A DNA stretch of 64,000 bases from Nymphaea colorata. Its lineage: Eukaryota; Streptophyta; Magnoliopsida; Nymphaeales; Nymphaeaceae. The first letter of the stretch is position 1. Each line of letters begins with the position of its first letter. A program made the position numbers and the translations under genes. This document shows, in pieces, positions 22,432 to 32,815 of the stretch. The stretch lies in assembly GCF_008831285.2 (NCBI RefSeq), contig NC_045141.1:7119353-7183352 (forward strand), read 5' to 3'. A model generated the notes under the pieces. It saw nothing but the letters and a program-made list of their open reading frames with translations. It was not told where the DNA came from and did no database searches.

Positions 22432-23340
22432 ATGGAATGTTGATCATTTGTGCCTTTTCAAATTCATCATTTGGACAATCATTTAGGCTCAATTTATCTC
22501 CTTTAGCTATGGGTGGCGAAATAGGAGAACAATTCTCCATCACATATCTCTTAAGAACTTTATTGATATATGCTGATTGGGAGAGACTTAAAACACATTT
22601 AGATCTGTCTCGACGAATCTCAATGCCGAGAACAAATGAATCCTCACCCATGTCCTTCATCTCAAAATGAGATGCGAGAAAATGTTTGGTCTCTGTTAGC
22701 AATTGAAGATCATTTGAAGCAAGCAAAATGTCATCCATATATAAAGTCAAAATTATGAACTTACTCCCACATGTCTTAAGATACACACATCGATCAATGA
22801 TGTTTTCTGTAAACCCAAAAGTCGTAATGACTTCGGAAAACTTAATGTACCATTGACGTGAGGCCTGTTTAAGTCCATAAATCGCTTTATTAAGCTTGCA
22901 AACCAAATGATCTTTACCACTCTCAGAAAACCTTTGAGGTTGATCCATATATACCTCTTCATCCAAATCACCATTCAAGAAAGCTGTTTTCACATCCATC
23001 TGATGTAGCTCTAAGTCAAAATGAGCTACAAGTGCAAGGACAATCCTCATTAACTCTTTAGCAGAGACAGGTGAATATGTCTCATTATAGTCAATGCCCT
23101 CCATTTGTGTAAATCCTTTAGCAACCAACCTTGCCTTGTATCTCTCTATGTTGCCTTTAGAGTCTCTCTTGGTCTTATAGACCCATTTACACCCTACGGG
23201 TTTTACTCCTTTAGGCAACGACACAAGGCTCCATGTATGGTTTTTAGCCATAGAGTCAAGCTCTTCTTTCATGGCATTAATCCAGTGCCTATATTGTTTG
23301 CTTTCAACGGCTTCAATGAATGTGGAAGGATCATCATCAA
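22397..23340 (-). pseudogene. Element D reverse transcriptase
   Basis: This is the second half of an open frame of 573 codons (24118-22397). From about residue 280 it reads [60 protein letters not shown] (catalytic Asp 375) and [14 protein letters not shown] (YMDD at 460-463), with [17 protein letters not shown] between. The RT core is therefore uninterrupted and its catalytic Asps are kept. The thumb and connection are cut off by the deletion into RNase H. RT and integrase share this frame, as is normal in copia. Confidence 0.93.
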
Positions 23341-24529
23341 CATCTTTGAAATCACTAGGCTCTTGTAAGTATACCACATAGTCTGATGATATGGCAGATC
23401 TCCTGGCCCTTGTAGATCTACGAACAGGTAATTGATCATTTTCAATTTGTATGTCCACATCTTGTTCGTGTTCATCAGTATGATCTACACTTAATTCATC
23501 TAGATCTGATGCATTGCCTGTATGATTTGCATTCATGTCATCCTGGGAGACAACATAATCATACACATTTATATTCTCTTTATCAGGTCTACTTTCAGTA
23601 TCCTGTATTTCCTCAAAATTGAGGTTTTGTAATGCATCTAACCCAAATGAGCCATCTTTCAAGAACTTAGCCTTATCTGTTTCCACAATATGTGGTGTAT
23701 GAGATGGACAATAAAACCTATAGCCTTTCGATCTTTCTGGATAACCAATAAAGAAACCACTGGTTGTTTTAGGATCAAAGGCTTTTATGTAGGGGTTATA
23801 CAATTTAGCTTCAGCAGGACATCCCCATATGTGCATATAAGAAAGAGAAGGTTTTTTACCTGTCCATAACTCGTAAGGAGTTGTAGGAACAGCCTTAGTA
23901 GGAACTCTATTCTGTATATGCATTGCTGTCCTGAGAGCTTCACCCCACAAGGTTAGAGGGAGAGTAGAGTAATTTAACATAGCTCGAACCATTTCTTTAA
24001 GCGTATGATTTCTTCTTTCAGCAACACCATTTTGGTAGGCGCTGCCTGGCATAGTGTATTGAGGCACAATGCCTTCTTCCTTTAGAAATCGCGCTAATGG
24101 TCCCTCCCTTTGTCCCATCTCAGTGAACCTACTATAATATTCACCACCTCTATCTGATCTGACTATCTTGATAACCTCACCGGTTTGTTTCTCTACTTAT
24201 TTCTTATAGTCTTTGAAAACTTGACACACATCGGATTTTTCAAAGATTAAGTAAAGATACAAATACCGAGAATTGTCATCTATAAAGGTGACAAAATACT
24301 TTTCGCCTGTGTAACAAGGAGGAAAAGGTCCACAAACATCTGTGTGAACAATTCCTAAATTTTCAGTACATCGCTCGACACCTTCTTTATATATGTTAGT
24401 TTGCTTTGCCTTTATGCAATCTACACATATGTCGTTATCTGTAAAATCAAGAGATCGTAAGATCCCTTCATTTATGAGTCTCCTTATTCTCTTTTCAGAG
24501 ATATGACCCAAACGGCGGTGCCATAGCAT
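23341..24529 (-). pseudogene. Element D integrase
   Basis: The HHCC finger (LWHRRLGH, then CVDC) and the first catalytic Asp (VHTDVCGP) lie in 24197-24529. A single in-frame TAA at about 24194-24196 interrupts the domain, after which the same frame gives the second Asp (RSDRGGEYY) and the Glu motif ([14 protein letters not shown], Glu 34 of the second piece). The chromatin-facing C-terminus and the [17 protein letters not shown] linker follow. Apart from one nonsense codon the catalytic triad is complete, making this the best-preserved integrase in the window. Confidence 0.92.
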
Positions 24530-24543
24530 GTATGAATCATCCT

Positions 24544-24904
24544 TTATGGTACTACGCTTATTGCCTGACTAGAAACCAACGATTCAGGAGATTGGATCTT
24601 CACATTCAACTTATATAAACCATCACACAATATAGCAGAACCAATTTCAGCAAGATCTTTATAAATCAACAATTTTGAATTTTCAAACTTTAAACAGAAA
24701 TAAAATTTGTCCAGTCTTGATACATAAATTAAGTTTCTACTATTTGATGGAACAAAGAAAACATCATGAAGATCCAAAACAAAGCCAGTATCAAGCCTAA
24801 TCTGGCATTCTCCTACAGCTTTCACATGTGAGCGCATTTTGTTTCCTGAGAAAATGCTCCTCTCATGTAGTGTTGGTTCTCTTTTGCTCAGAAAGTCCTG
24901 TAAA
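24544..24904 (-). pseudogene. Element D protease C-terminal part
   Basis: After the gag stop, a frame carrying V-A-N-N-L-Q-D-F-L-S-K (plus 24890-24918) and then the 97-codon piece at 24544-24837 (MRSHVKAVGECQIRLDTGFV, DVFFVPSNSRNLIYVSRLD) match the part of copia proteases downstream of the active site. The D-S-G-A active site itself is absent; see the 18-nt patch at 24919-24936. Non-functional. Confidence 0.85.
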
Positions 24905-25849
24905 TTATTGGCAACATATTAGTCTGCGCAGTTTGATCCACCAGCTATTAATAGGAACATGTAACATATTACTTTCAAGTGAAACAAATGACATGTTACC
25001 TTTCTTCTCTAACCAATTCTTGTACTTGATGCAGTCTGACTTCTTATGCCACTTTTTCTTGCAAAAGAAACACTTTATAGGGGCTAAGTTAGTCTGCGCA
25101 GTTTGAGAAGCAGTTTGTCCTGTTGACTTCTTCTTGACACTCTTTTTCATTAAACTTTTCTTTATGCCAACTTTACCAGCCCTAGAGTGAGAAACCATAT
25201 GTGCACTTTGCAACTTCTCACCCTTCATTTTTTCATCATCTTCATCACACTTAGACATCAATTCATTGAATGTCCATTCAGTATTATGTGTGTTGTAACT
25301 GATCTTAAAAGGAGTGTATTCAGCTGGTAAAGAGGTCAAAGTAAAGAATACCAAGAATGATTCAGAAATAGTCAACTTCATGTCATTCAATTGAGAAGCA
25401 ATGTTCTTCATTTCTAACATATGCTGGCGAATGTTACCCCCTCCTTGATATTTCATAGATATTAACTTTGACATTAGGGTACTGGCTCTGGCTTTATGAG
25501 AACTGACAAACTGAGCCTCAACTGCATCCAAGAACTCTCTCACCGATCTACAAGGTGGGATAGCACCACCTATGTTCTTAGCGACCCTTGATTGCAAAAG
25601 CAATAAGCTTAGTCGGTTAGAACGCTCCCACTTGTCAAAATACACTATTTCATTATGTGTACTTTCTGGTGTAAGAGGTGGTGGCTCAGGTCGCCTCAAA
25701 GCCATATCTAGATCCATATACCCCAATGTAAACACAATATTTTCTTTCCATTCAGCATAATTTGAATCAAGTAAAGGGATAGAATTTGAGCAATTAAAAT
25801 AAATAGATCCAGGCACTGCAGACGACAAAAGACATCTATAAGTTGACAT
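24905..25849 (-). CDS. gag: Element D gag polyprotein (N-terminal part of gag-pol)
   Basis: An intact frame of 314 codons from ATG 25849. It reads IPLLDSNYAEWKENIVFTLG, then a helical capsid-like region (V-R-E-F-L-D-A-V-E-A-Q-F and K-Y-Q-G-G-G-N-I-R-Q-H-M), E-W-T-F-N-E-L-M-S-K, a basic K/Q/T-rich linker and the zinc knuckle C-F-F-C-K-K-K-W-H-K-K-S-D-C near residue 270, with all four CCHC ligands present (Gly replaced by Trp). Length and order fit plant copia gag. The frame would normally continue into protease, but it ends 15 codons after the damaged active site. Gag forms the particle and packages the RNA. Confidence 0.88.
   Translation of the reverse strand: MSTYRCLLSSAVPGSIYFNCSNSIPLLDSNYAEWKENIVFTLGYMDLDMALRRPEPPPLTPESTHNEIVYFDKWERSNRLSLLLLQSRVAKNIGGAIPPCRSVREFLDAVEAQFVSSHKARASTLMSKLISMKYQGGGNIRQHMLEMKNIASQLNDMKLTISESFLVFFTLTSLPAEYTPFKISYNTHNTEWTFNELMSKCDEDDEKMKGEKLQSAHMVSHSRAGKVGIKKSLMKKSVKKKSTGQTASQTAQTNLAPIKCFFCKKKWHKKSDCIKYKNWLEKKGNMSFVSLESNMLHVPINSWWIKLRRLICCQ
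24919..24936 (-). other. 18-nt patch overwriting the protease active site
   Basis: The 18 nt on plus (ttagtctgcgcagtttga) are identical to 25089-25106 within gag, 170 bp away in the same orientation. In gag they encode Q-T-A-Q-T; here they stand where the family has D-S-G-A-T-x-H, after S-W-W-I and before V-A-N-N-L, and throw the frame into a stop. Confidence 0.8.
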
Positions 25850-27589
25850 GCATTATATGAGACAAACCATATGGAACAGTAAACCAAATAAAGGCTCTTT
25901 ATGTCTACTATTTCCAAGACAAATACCAGGGGTCATTAGGATACTACTTTGGTAATATACCTAATACGCACATGTATTTCGTCTTAACTTTATCTAGTAA
26001 AACTAAGAAATGTAAATCCAAACTATAATTAAGCATAACACCTTTGGGTGTAAAATGACAGAACTATGTAAGGATCTATTTTCTTATTTTACTCTATTTA
26101 TTCTCTTGAACATAACACACTACCTTTGGGTAATTATGCTACTTCAAATGAGAATAAGTACAACATGAAACACTAATGTGCCTTTAAATCATGGGTAGTC
26201 ACTTTGGTGAGGTATAACATGATTTAACTAATCATAGGCTCCTTACATTAGCGTTATCGTACAACTTTATGATCATGCAATAAAATTTAACCTTAGCATA
26301 ATCCTAAACAAAACATGAAACAAAAATATAATATGTCACAGTAACACATTTAAAATAAAATACACGAATCTCATGAATCATTTCTGCATAATCAACTTAA
26401 TGCTATCTAAATTATTCATTAAAGCTCCATAAAACATAATGAATCGGTCTTGTATCGATCTAAAATGATCGAACCAATCCATTAAACACCTTAAATGGGC
26501 ATACAAACACATGTACCAGCTTCCTCTAGCTTAGAACCGGTCCCGTATCAGTCTTAAATGGACCGAACCGGTGGAAAACTAGATGAACCAGTCCGAAAAG
26601 AGAAAGAACCAGTCTCAAACAACTCTGAATTGGTTCAAAAGAGCACGAACCGGTTCTGAAACTGAATGAACCGGCCTTATAATCTGAGAACAAGTCCAGA
26701 ACCGGTCTGAAAACCGATGAACCGGTCCTGAGAGCGAAAGAATCGGTTTTAAAACAACTGAAACGGTTTGTAAATGACCCGAACCGGTTCTGTTTTAAGA
26801 AACAGGCCGTATGGATACGGGTCGGGTCCGACAAGACCCGACCCGATCCAGAAACTCAATACGCGGGCGGAAGAACGGGCGGGAACGAGATTTTTTTTTT
26901 ATAATCTTTATGGATCTGGGTCGGGTCGGGTCCGACCCACCCGCTCGACCGCGCGAGCGGTTTCGGGGAAAGCCGAAACCGCCTCCCACCACTGCTGCCC
27001 TAGCCTAACGGCAGAGGCGATGGGGGGCGGCGGGAGATGCTTCAGACGGCCGTCCCACCGGCCGTGGGACATTTCTGGCGGTTGCCTGGCGCCGTCCGGC
27101 ACCCGGCGACAAAGTCGGCCACTCCCAATGGCTGATGGGCAAGGACGCCCCGCCCCCTTCGTCTTTGAAGCAATAAACAGAACACCGAAGGGGAAGGGCG
27201 TCGGGCGATCCTCATTCCTGCCGCCCGACAGAAAACGGACGGACGTCGCACGAAACCGGAGCCGTCTTGACTCTCTCCGCCTGACGACGGTAGGCCGGAC
27301 GTCGCTGGGCTCCGAGCAATCCAAGCCTAATGCCCTCTTCCTGTTTCCCCTTTTCTGTTCCTTCTGTTTCTCACCCAACGCAGGTGGGCACCGGCAAAAG
27401 GCACGACCGTTGCCTCTACCTGTTCATCTCTCTGCGGCTGCAATGGAAGCCCAACGCTTCCATCGCCCATGCTGCAACAGAGGAAGAAACAGGTACGCCG
27501 GTGCCTCTTCTTCCATGTTTCCACGTTTCTGCCCTATTCCCTTTGCGTGAAGACAGAATGCAAAGAGAAACGCGCAGAGGAATCGTGGA
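25850..27589 (-). other. Element D leader (5' untranslated region), 1.74 kb
   Basis: Between the primer site and gag. The gag-proximal part (25850-26520) is AT-rich. The middle (26521-26800) is a GAACCGGT repeat array. The LTR-proximal part (26800-27590) is strongly GC-rich and CpG-rich, unlike everything else nearby. Open frames of 156 and 258 codons cross it on opposite strands but are Arg/Pro/Gly-rich composition products without a recognisable domain. It could be an ordinary long leader or captured foreign sequence; I cannot tell. Confidence 0.6.
26531..26795. repeat. GAACCGGT motif array
   Basis: About eleven copies of GAACCGGT or one-base variants (GAACCAGT, GAATCGGT, GAAACGGT) occur at irregular 15-40 bp intervals, often followed by tctga or tttaaa. 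ACCGGT is self-complementary, so each copy is nearly palindromic. The role is unknown. Confidence 0.75.
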
Positions 27590-27605
27590 GTGGGCCCATA
27601 ACCCA
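27590..27605 (-). other. Element D primer-binding site, anticodon-region (half-tRNA) type
   Basis: One base inside the 5' LTR the minus strand reads TGGGTTATGGGCCCAC. This is complementary to the anticodon stem-loop of plant tRNA-iMet (GUGGGCCCAUAACCCA), not to its 3' end. Allowing a 2-base bulge, pairing extends to 27579 (CACG.TTCC). Priming from a tRNA-iMet cut in its anticodon loop is established for Drosophila copia and yeast Ty5. Confidence 0.85.
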
Positions 27606-27606
27606 T

Positions 27607-27944
27607 TGTTGGAGCTTTGCTAGAAATCTAGATAGCGCACAAACGAAAATGCAGAAATTCGAAAGAAATGTTCATGATTCATGTGTTTCATAAAGGGCGG
27701 AAGAAGAACCTGTAGAGGCGACCCCCGGCTGAATGTCGGCGGCAGCAATGGGTTTCTCTCCTTAGCCATAGCAGCCCAGTGATGGGGACAGACAATTCAC
27801 GTATGGCTAAGAGGACCGATTACCCAGACGGTAAAAACTTGATGTGTCTCACACCATCACAAGACACAAGTATTTATACTTAGGGTCCGAAACAGATATG
27901 GACCCGTATCGACGCAGGACTATCCAGATGGGGAAATCCCAACA
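27607..27944 (-). repeat. Element D 5' LTR (338 bp)
   Basis: Same ends as the 3' LTR but lacking 70 bp of the GGC-rich block; the deletion lies between short ggcggc/ggc repeats. The TATA box GTATAAATAC is kept (plus 27870-27879). Confidence 0.93.
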
Positions 27945-30204
27945 TTTTTACTTTTTCTCAGACAATAGTTTACCTTTTGGCCTTAGAGTCAGTCGTCTCA
28001 TGGAAGTCGTCGATTCCACCCTCTCTCTTTTTATTACTTCCATTCTGTCTATTGCTGATAGGAAGGGAGTCCCTAGGAGGCACTCATTCTAAAGGTTTTG
28101 AATCAACAGGACAAAGTCAACGCTGTTGGCAGAGTCTTTTCTTGCGCGTGTGCCTGCACCATATCAGGAACCTTGAGAGGTAATCCATTCACCGTGAATG
28201 CCTCTTGGTGCAATTTCCCCATCCTTTTGGGGTGCCGGAGACAACTGAACCGGAATCGACGCATGCAGTGAGGTGAATCACCTGGTCACCAATCTTCGAG
28301 GGTTCGGGGAATTGAGGAGATGAACGGGGCAACTTTGATTGCTGAAAGATTCAACCACTGATATGCGCTGATTGAAGCTCCCTTGGTGGCTACTCACCAA
28401 GCCAGAGTCGATATTCCATATTGTTTGGGATAGAGTCAAGGGCTCAGAGAAATCCGCTATACTAACAGTGACAATACCGGAAGTCTCAGAAGCTACATAC
28501 GACCTATCAGAGTATTTGACAAAATTTCATGAACCTTGTCCACCTGCTCGCTGTCTAGAAGAGAAAGTCAGTATCTGTCGTCTGAGAGAGGAAGGAGAAG
28601 GGCGTTCGCTGCAGGATTCAAGCGTGGGTGAATGTCAGACAGTTGGAGGGTACGGGTTTGGCTGCATAATTTGGCGTATATGGATGTTTAGGAATCAGTG
28701 AATGCTAGGCCAGAATTTAGAGGGAATGGAAGTTGAACTTTACCGAAAGTTTGTGAGGGCAACCTTGCAACTAGCAGAATGATATTGAGCTCAAGAGTAT
28801 CAAGTTTTGGATGTTAACTAGATGTATCACTTGAGAGTGGCCGAGAATTGGAGATGGTTGCATTTGCATTTAGCTTGTCTCTTTAGCTTTTAAACAATTA
28901 CTCAAGTTGGCTTATGGTTTTAGTGATTCATATAAAGAATTTAGTCGGAGCGACCTGAAGAACATCTTAGATGACCTACTCATGCCAGAAACGATGATTC
29001 TGCAAGAAGTTCTCTCTTTCATCTACCCTGATAGATGGCAAAGGGTTATTGTTATCTCAAACAATAAGACTTGGCTGCACTGAATCTGGAGCTGCTGTGA
29101 CGGGTGACATAGGTTGGATCCCAAATTTCAGAAAGTTCTTCTGTGCACCCAAAATTTATAGCTTGTTTTTGATGACCCTACTATTGATATCGCCAGTAAG
29201 CTGTTGGATCTGTAACCTGCACTCCCCCCATGTTTTTGCTTGTACGTAGAGGTGGTGCATAGGTTTTTGTGATGTATTTCTTAGTCTACTAGCAGGTTTT
29301 AGTATATCCCTGAAGGATTCTTGTATAGCTCTATTTTCTTAATTAATTTTTGGAGGTGATCCCTCCAGCAGTGTCATTTCTGAAATGAAACCAACAAAAT
29401 AACCAGGCTTAAGCCTAGTTTCAAGTAATGTAGCCGAAACAGCTATTGCAACTTGTGGGTTGTCAATAAGAGGAAAATCCTAAGTCAAGTGAACATGGGA
29501 CACAAACCCTTCAGAAGTCAGTTATGGTGGAAAAGATTCATGTAGAAAGTTTTATGGAAGTGAAATGCATAGTTGGCAAACCTTGGTATGGATTGACCTA
29601 TTTAAACCTGATCTGCAAATGAATCGAACTGGGATCTTTCATATCATTCGCTCTTTCAAACATGGCGAAACCAGAAATATTTGGTTGAAGGGCACTAGTT
29701 CAAAAAAACTTAGACATAAAATTAAGCAAATAAACGAGGAGCACATAATAAAATAAATGATAGCACAATATATGAAATAAAATGATTAAGGGGCAAACAA
29801 AAAAATGAGGAGAACATAATATATGAACAAACAAATGCTTGGGGACCACCAATGTGAAAACAAATAAATCTTGTAGGTCTGTGTGGGCAATTGCCCCCAC
29901 ATTCCCATGTACATGTGTTGCTAAATCGATCAAGATCACATGGGCTTTGGCCCACTCGAATACATGATGATGCATTATAGAATATCGACAGTTTGACAAC
30001 CCAACTTTATGCCATAAGTTTGATTTGCACCCTACCACCAATCAGATGTTCATAAGGCCTCCTGAAAGTGTCAACTTTGCATATGTCGGCTGGGCGAGGG
30101 TTTTACACCAAATGGTAATGGGCCACAAGTCACCAAACACCATCCATAAACCTTTCCACATGTCACTGCTGTCTGCTGCCAGCAACGCCAACTCCTTCTG
30201 TCCC
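27945..30204. other. Unassigned DNA right of element D
   Basis: Continuation of the pre-insertion locus. The composition at 28180-29250 is more coding-like than most of the window and has several open stretches (plus 28372-28701, 109 codons; 28940-29080 in another frame with RSDLKNILDDLLMPETMILQ), but I recognise no family. On the minus strand around 28040-28090 a short frame reads ECLLGTPFLSAID, loosely like the end of a retroelement aspartic protease. That is too little to annotate. Confidence 0.4.
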
Positions 30205-30246
30205 TCTCTCTCTCTCTCTCTCTCTCTTCCTCTCTCTCTCTCTCTC
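30205..30246. repeat. (CT)n microsatellite
   Basis: About 20 CT units with one TTCC interruption; frames on both strands across it are artefacts. Confidence 0.95.
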
Positions 30247-32637
30247 ACAACTGGTTGAACATAGTGGCATGTTATACACACGTCCTTGGTTCAATTTTTG
30301 GAGGATGCTCTCATAATGGTATTGAAGAGTCTTGATTTTGGATGAGAATTGCCATTCCTGTAGCTAATGTTGCTCAGTCTTAGCCTCCTCTCCCATTTGC
30401 TCTCTCTCTCTCTGACTCCTGGAAAGTGCTCCATCTCTATCTGGTGTTCTTGTAGGGGAATAAGGTCTCCGGTGGATCCCAAAAGACTGAAGGTCATTAG
30501 ATGGGTCTCTCTCTGTTCCTTCTCTAATTAGATGACATTTGCCTACTGTTACCTAGTGTGCTATAGCTACTCCAGATTACATTTTTATAGTTTGTGAATT
30601 AATATATGAGATTGACATTAGCAAACGAAGTTGACATAGTCTCTGCTTAATGTACTTATTGAGTTCATTGACGCATGCAAAAAACTTTGGTTGTTTAAAA
30701 ATTAATGTATTAGTTTGTGTACTTGCTAGCTGAAACTTTTCTTCAAAGAAAAAGGTTTATGGAGCATACCTTACCTCTCTGCTAATCATTTAATTGGTTA
30801 AATTGATTCATTGACAGTGGTATGCGCTAAGAGGTTTGCAGTACTTTTGAACTTTTGACGTTCTGCACAGATTCTGTTTTTTTCTTTTTCTATGTTGGTG
30901 TATGAGTATTGCTAATTTTGTCTCTAATTTGTTCACATCAAATACCTTACATTCACTAGTTTTTAACTCTTACGATGGAGTCATCGAGTCAATTTGGTGA
31001 CCAATAATCCAGTGGTCAGCCAATCGATCCAATTTGCTGGATTTCGTATCTATGGTGCATAGAATTGCAGTCTCTTGGCAATATTCCACTTTTACTATTC
31101 GTCCATCTGGAGATGACTTAAGTTATACAAAATATTAAAATAGACTTCTCATTACATTGTAGGTTTCCAAGGAGACAAAATATCCTTCTTAAAGAACCAC
31201 TTCTAAGATGCTGCTGAAAACCTAAATGTTATAGGAAAAGTGACTAGCATTCAATATCATCCATTCGCTCCATCAGATCATGAAAAATTACTTATTTTTG
31301 CCAATATGTAGTGATGGGTGTGGCAGGTCATGGCCATCATATGATCAGTGAAGAAGAATTTCTTCAACAAGTAGATGATCTGTGTAGACCCTAAAAGCGA
31401 ACGTCCTATTCTCTAAATTTTTTTTACCGGATTTGATGTATAATGCAGGTGCTGCCGAGGTGTCTGGATTTTTTTTACACAAGCACAAGTAGATTTAGAG
31501 GTTCAGTGGCACCTGGACCAATGTGCATCACTAAAACCTTTCTTTTTATGGTGCTACCAAAGGGATGCCATATTAAACAGTTAGTACTGGCGTTTGGAAG
31601 GGAGAATCCTTTTCCCACGTCCTTCCTCGGATCTTCCCAGTATAACACCTCTAATCTATGCTGAACAGAGACCTCTGCAATTGAGTGTTTCACCAAAGCC
31701 CGTTCTTTACTCAAACAGCTGCAACCGATTGATCGATCAATCGAATCGTCCTTGCAAAGTGCCATTGATCGCTTGGTGAATATTGAAATTTGTTTTCGTG
31801 TGTTTTCCCCTTTCTATGAGCATTTGGTGTTAACTATGTTCTTCTTTCTCTCTCGATCTCAATCTCCTGTTTTGGATCGCTTCTCAGCTGTGTCGTTGTT
31901 GCTAAATGAATATCAAGGAGGAGGAGCAGGTGAGTATTTGAGTTTTGAATGCTTTTTTTTTTCTACAAAACCTCTTCTCGTTCTCAATATCGTGCTGAAA
32001 TTATTCATTTATACTATGTAGTAAGGGTTTTTGTGAATCACGATTTGTGATTCTTGTACTGCTTGCCTGAACTGTCCTTGAACAAAAAATCAGGGTAGCT
32101 TTCTTATCCATTAATTGTCGATCATTTGTTTTCCTTTTCCTGCTGCTCAGCCTCTATAAATACTCTTTATATGGATGCTCTTTCATCTTATCGTTGATTT
32201 GGAGGTTGACAAACAACAGCTCAAGGTCAACAAGCAAGGATAGGGCAGATCTCAAGCTTTAGATATATGCTTAAGTTAAAGGGACGTATGATATTTGAAA
32301 ACCGCTTGTATGCACCATTTCATTTACTCATGTTTTTTCATTCTAAAGTTTATAAGAATTACTGCACTTCATGGGGAAAAAGATTGAGTACAAGCTTTAA
32401 CTTAAGGAGTCACTTAAAGCACGACAAAAAGGCTGACTATGATTTTATGGCAAAGAGAAGCATAGATGAATTTGTTCATACTGCTAAAAATCAAAAAGAA
32501 GAAATAATTGCAAGGAACATGAAGTTTTTAAAGTAGTTCAGCCAATAGGCCTAGGTCTACTGCTCTCTTTATTTCGACATGTTTTTCTTTCATAGAAATG
32601 TATCTATATATGGAGGAGATACATGACAGGTCCCTAA
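30247..32637. other. Unassigned, no recognisable gene
   Basis: A short (CT)n tract occurs at about 30401-30413. A perfect 7-bp hairpin (gaatcac/gtgattc) is at about 32036-32054. 32267-32536 is an open frame of 89 codons ending KRSIDEFVHTAKNQKEEI, which has plausible codons but no family I recognise. 31440-31780 has overlapping frames on both strands with no domain. Confidence 0.45.
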
Positions 32638-32815
32638 TTTCCAAGAGACATGATTTTTTTCTCCCAAGAGACATGACTTTTTATCTCCCAAGAGACATGA
32701 TTTTTTTCTCCCAAGAGACATGACTTTTCTTCTCTCTCCCAAAAGACATGACTTTTCATCTCCCAAAAGACATGACTTTTCATCACCAAAGAGACCTGAC
32801 TTTTCATTTCCTAAG
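32638..32815. repeat. Minisatellite, about 24-28 bp unit, seven copies
   Basis: Seven consecutive copies of a unit like aagagacatgacttttcatc plus tccc or ctccc, with variants aaaagacatg and aagagacctg and an internal CT expansion in one copy. On the minus strand the array is open and would encode repeated L-G-D-E-K-S-C-L, but there is no evidence it is translated. Confidence 0.88.

Larger units (their letters stand above)
21568..27944 (-). mobile_element. Complete Ty1/copia element D (6.4 kb), inactive
   Basis: The element has two LTRs beginning TGTTGGAGC (plus strand) and ending ATCCGAACA or ATCCCAACA, flanked by TTTTT (21563-21567 and 27945-27949). On the minus strand the order is LTR, internal-type tRNA primer site, 1.74 kb leader, gag, damaged protease, integrase, RT, truncated RNase H, polypurine tract, LTR. 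The LTRs differ by about ten substitutions in 338 aligned positions plus one 70-bp indel. It is structurally complete but coding-defective. Confidence 0.95.

Noticed and set aside
26774-27550. 258-codon open frame on plus (and a 156-codon frame on minus)
   Set aside because: It lies in the GC-rich leader of element D, where stops are rare by composition; the products are Arg/Pro/Gly-rich with no domain.
32638-32815. CRISPR-like regular repeats
   Set aside because: The units are directly adjacent with no unique spacers, and the DNA is plant nuclear.
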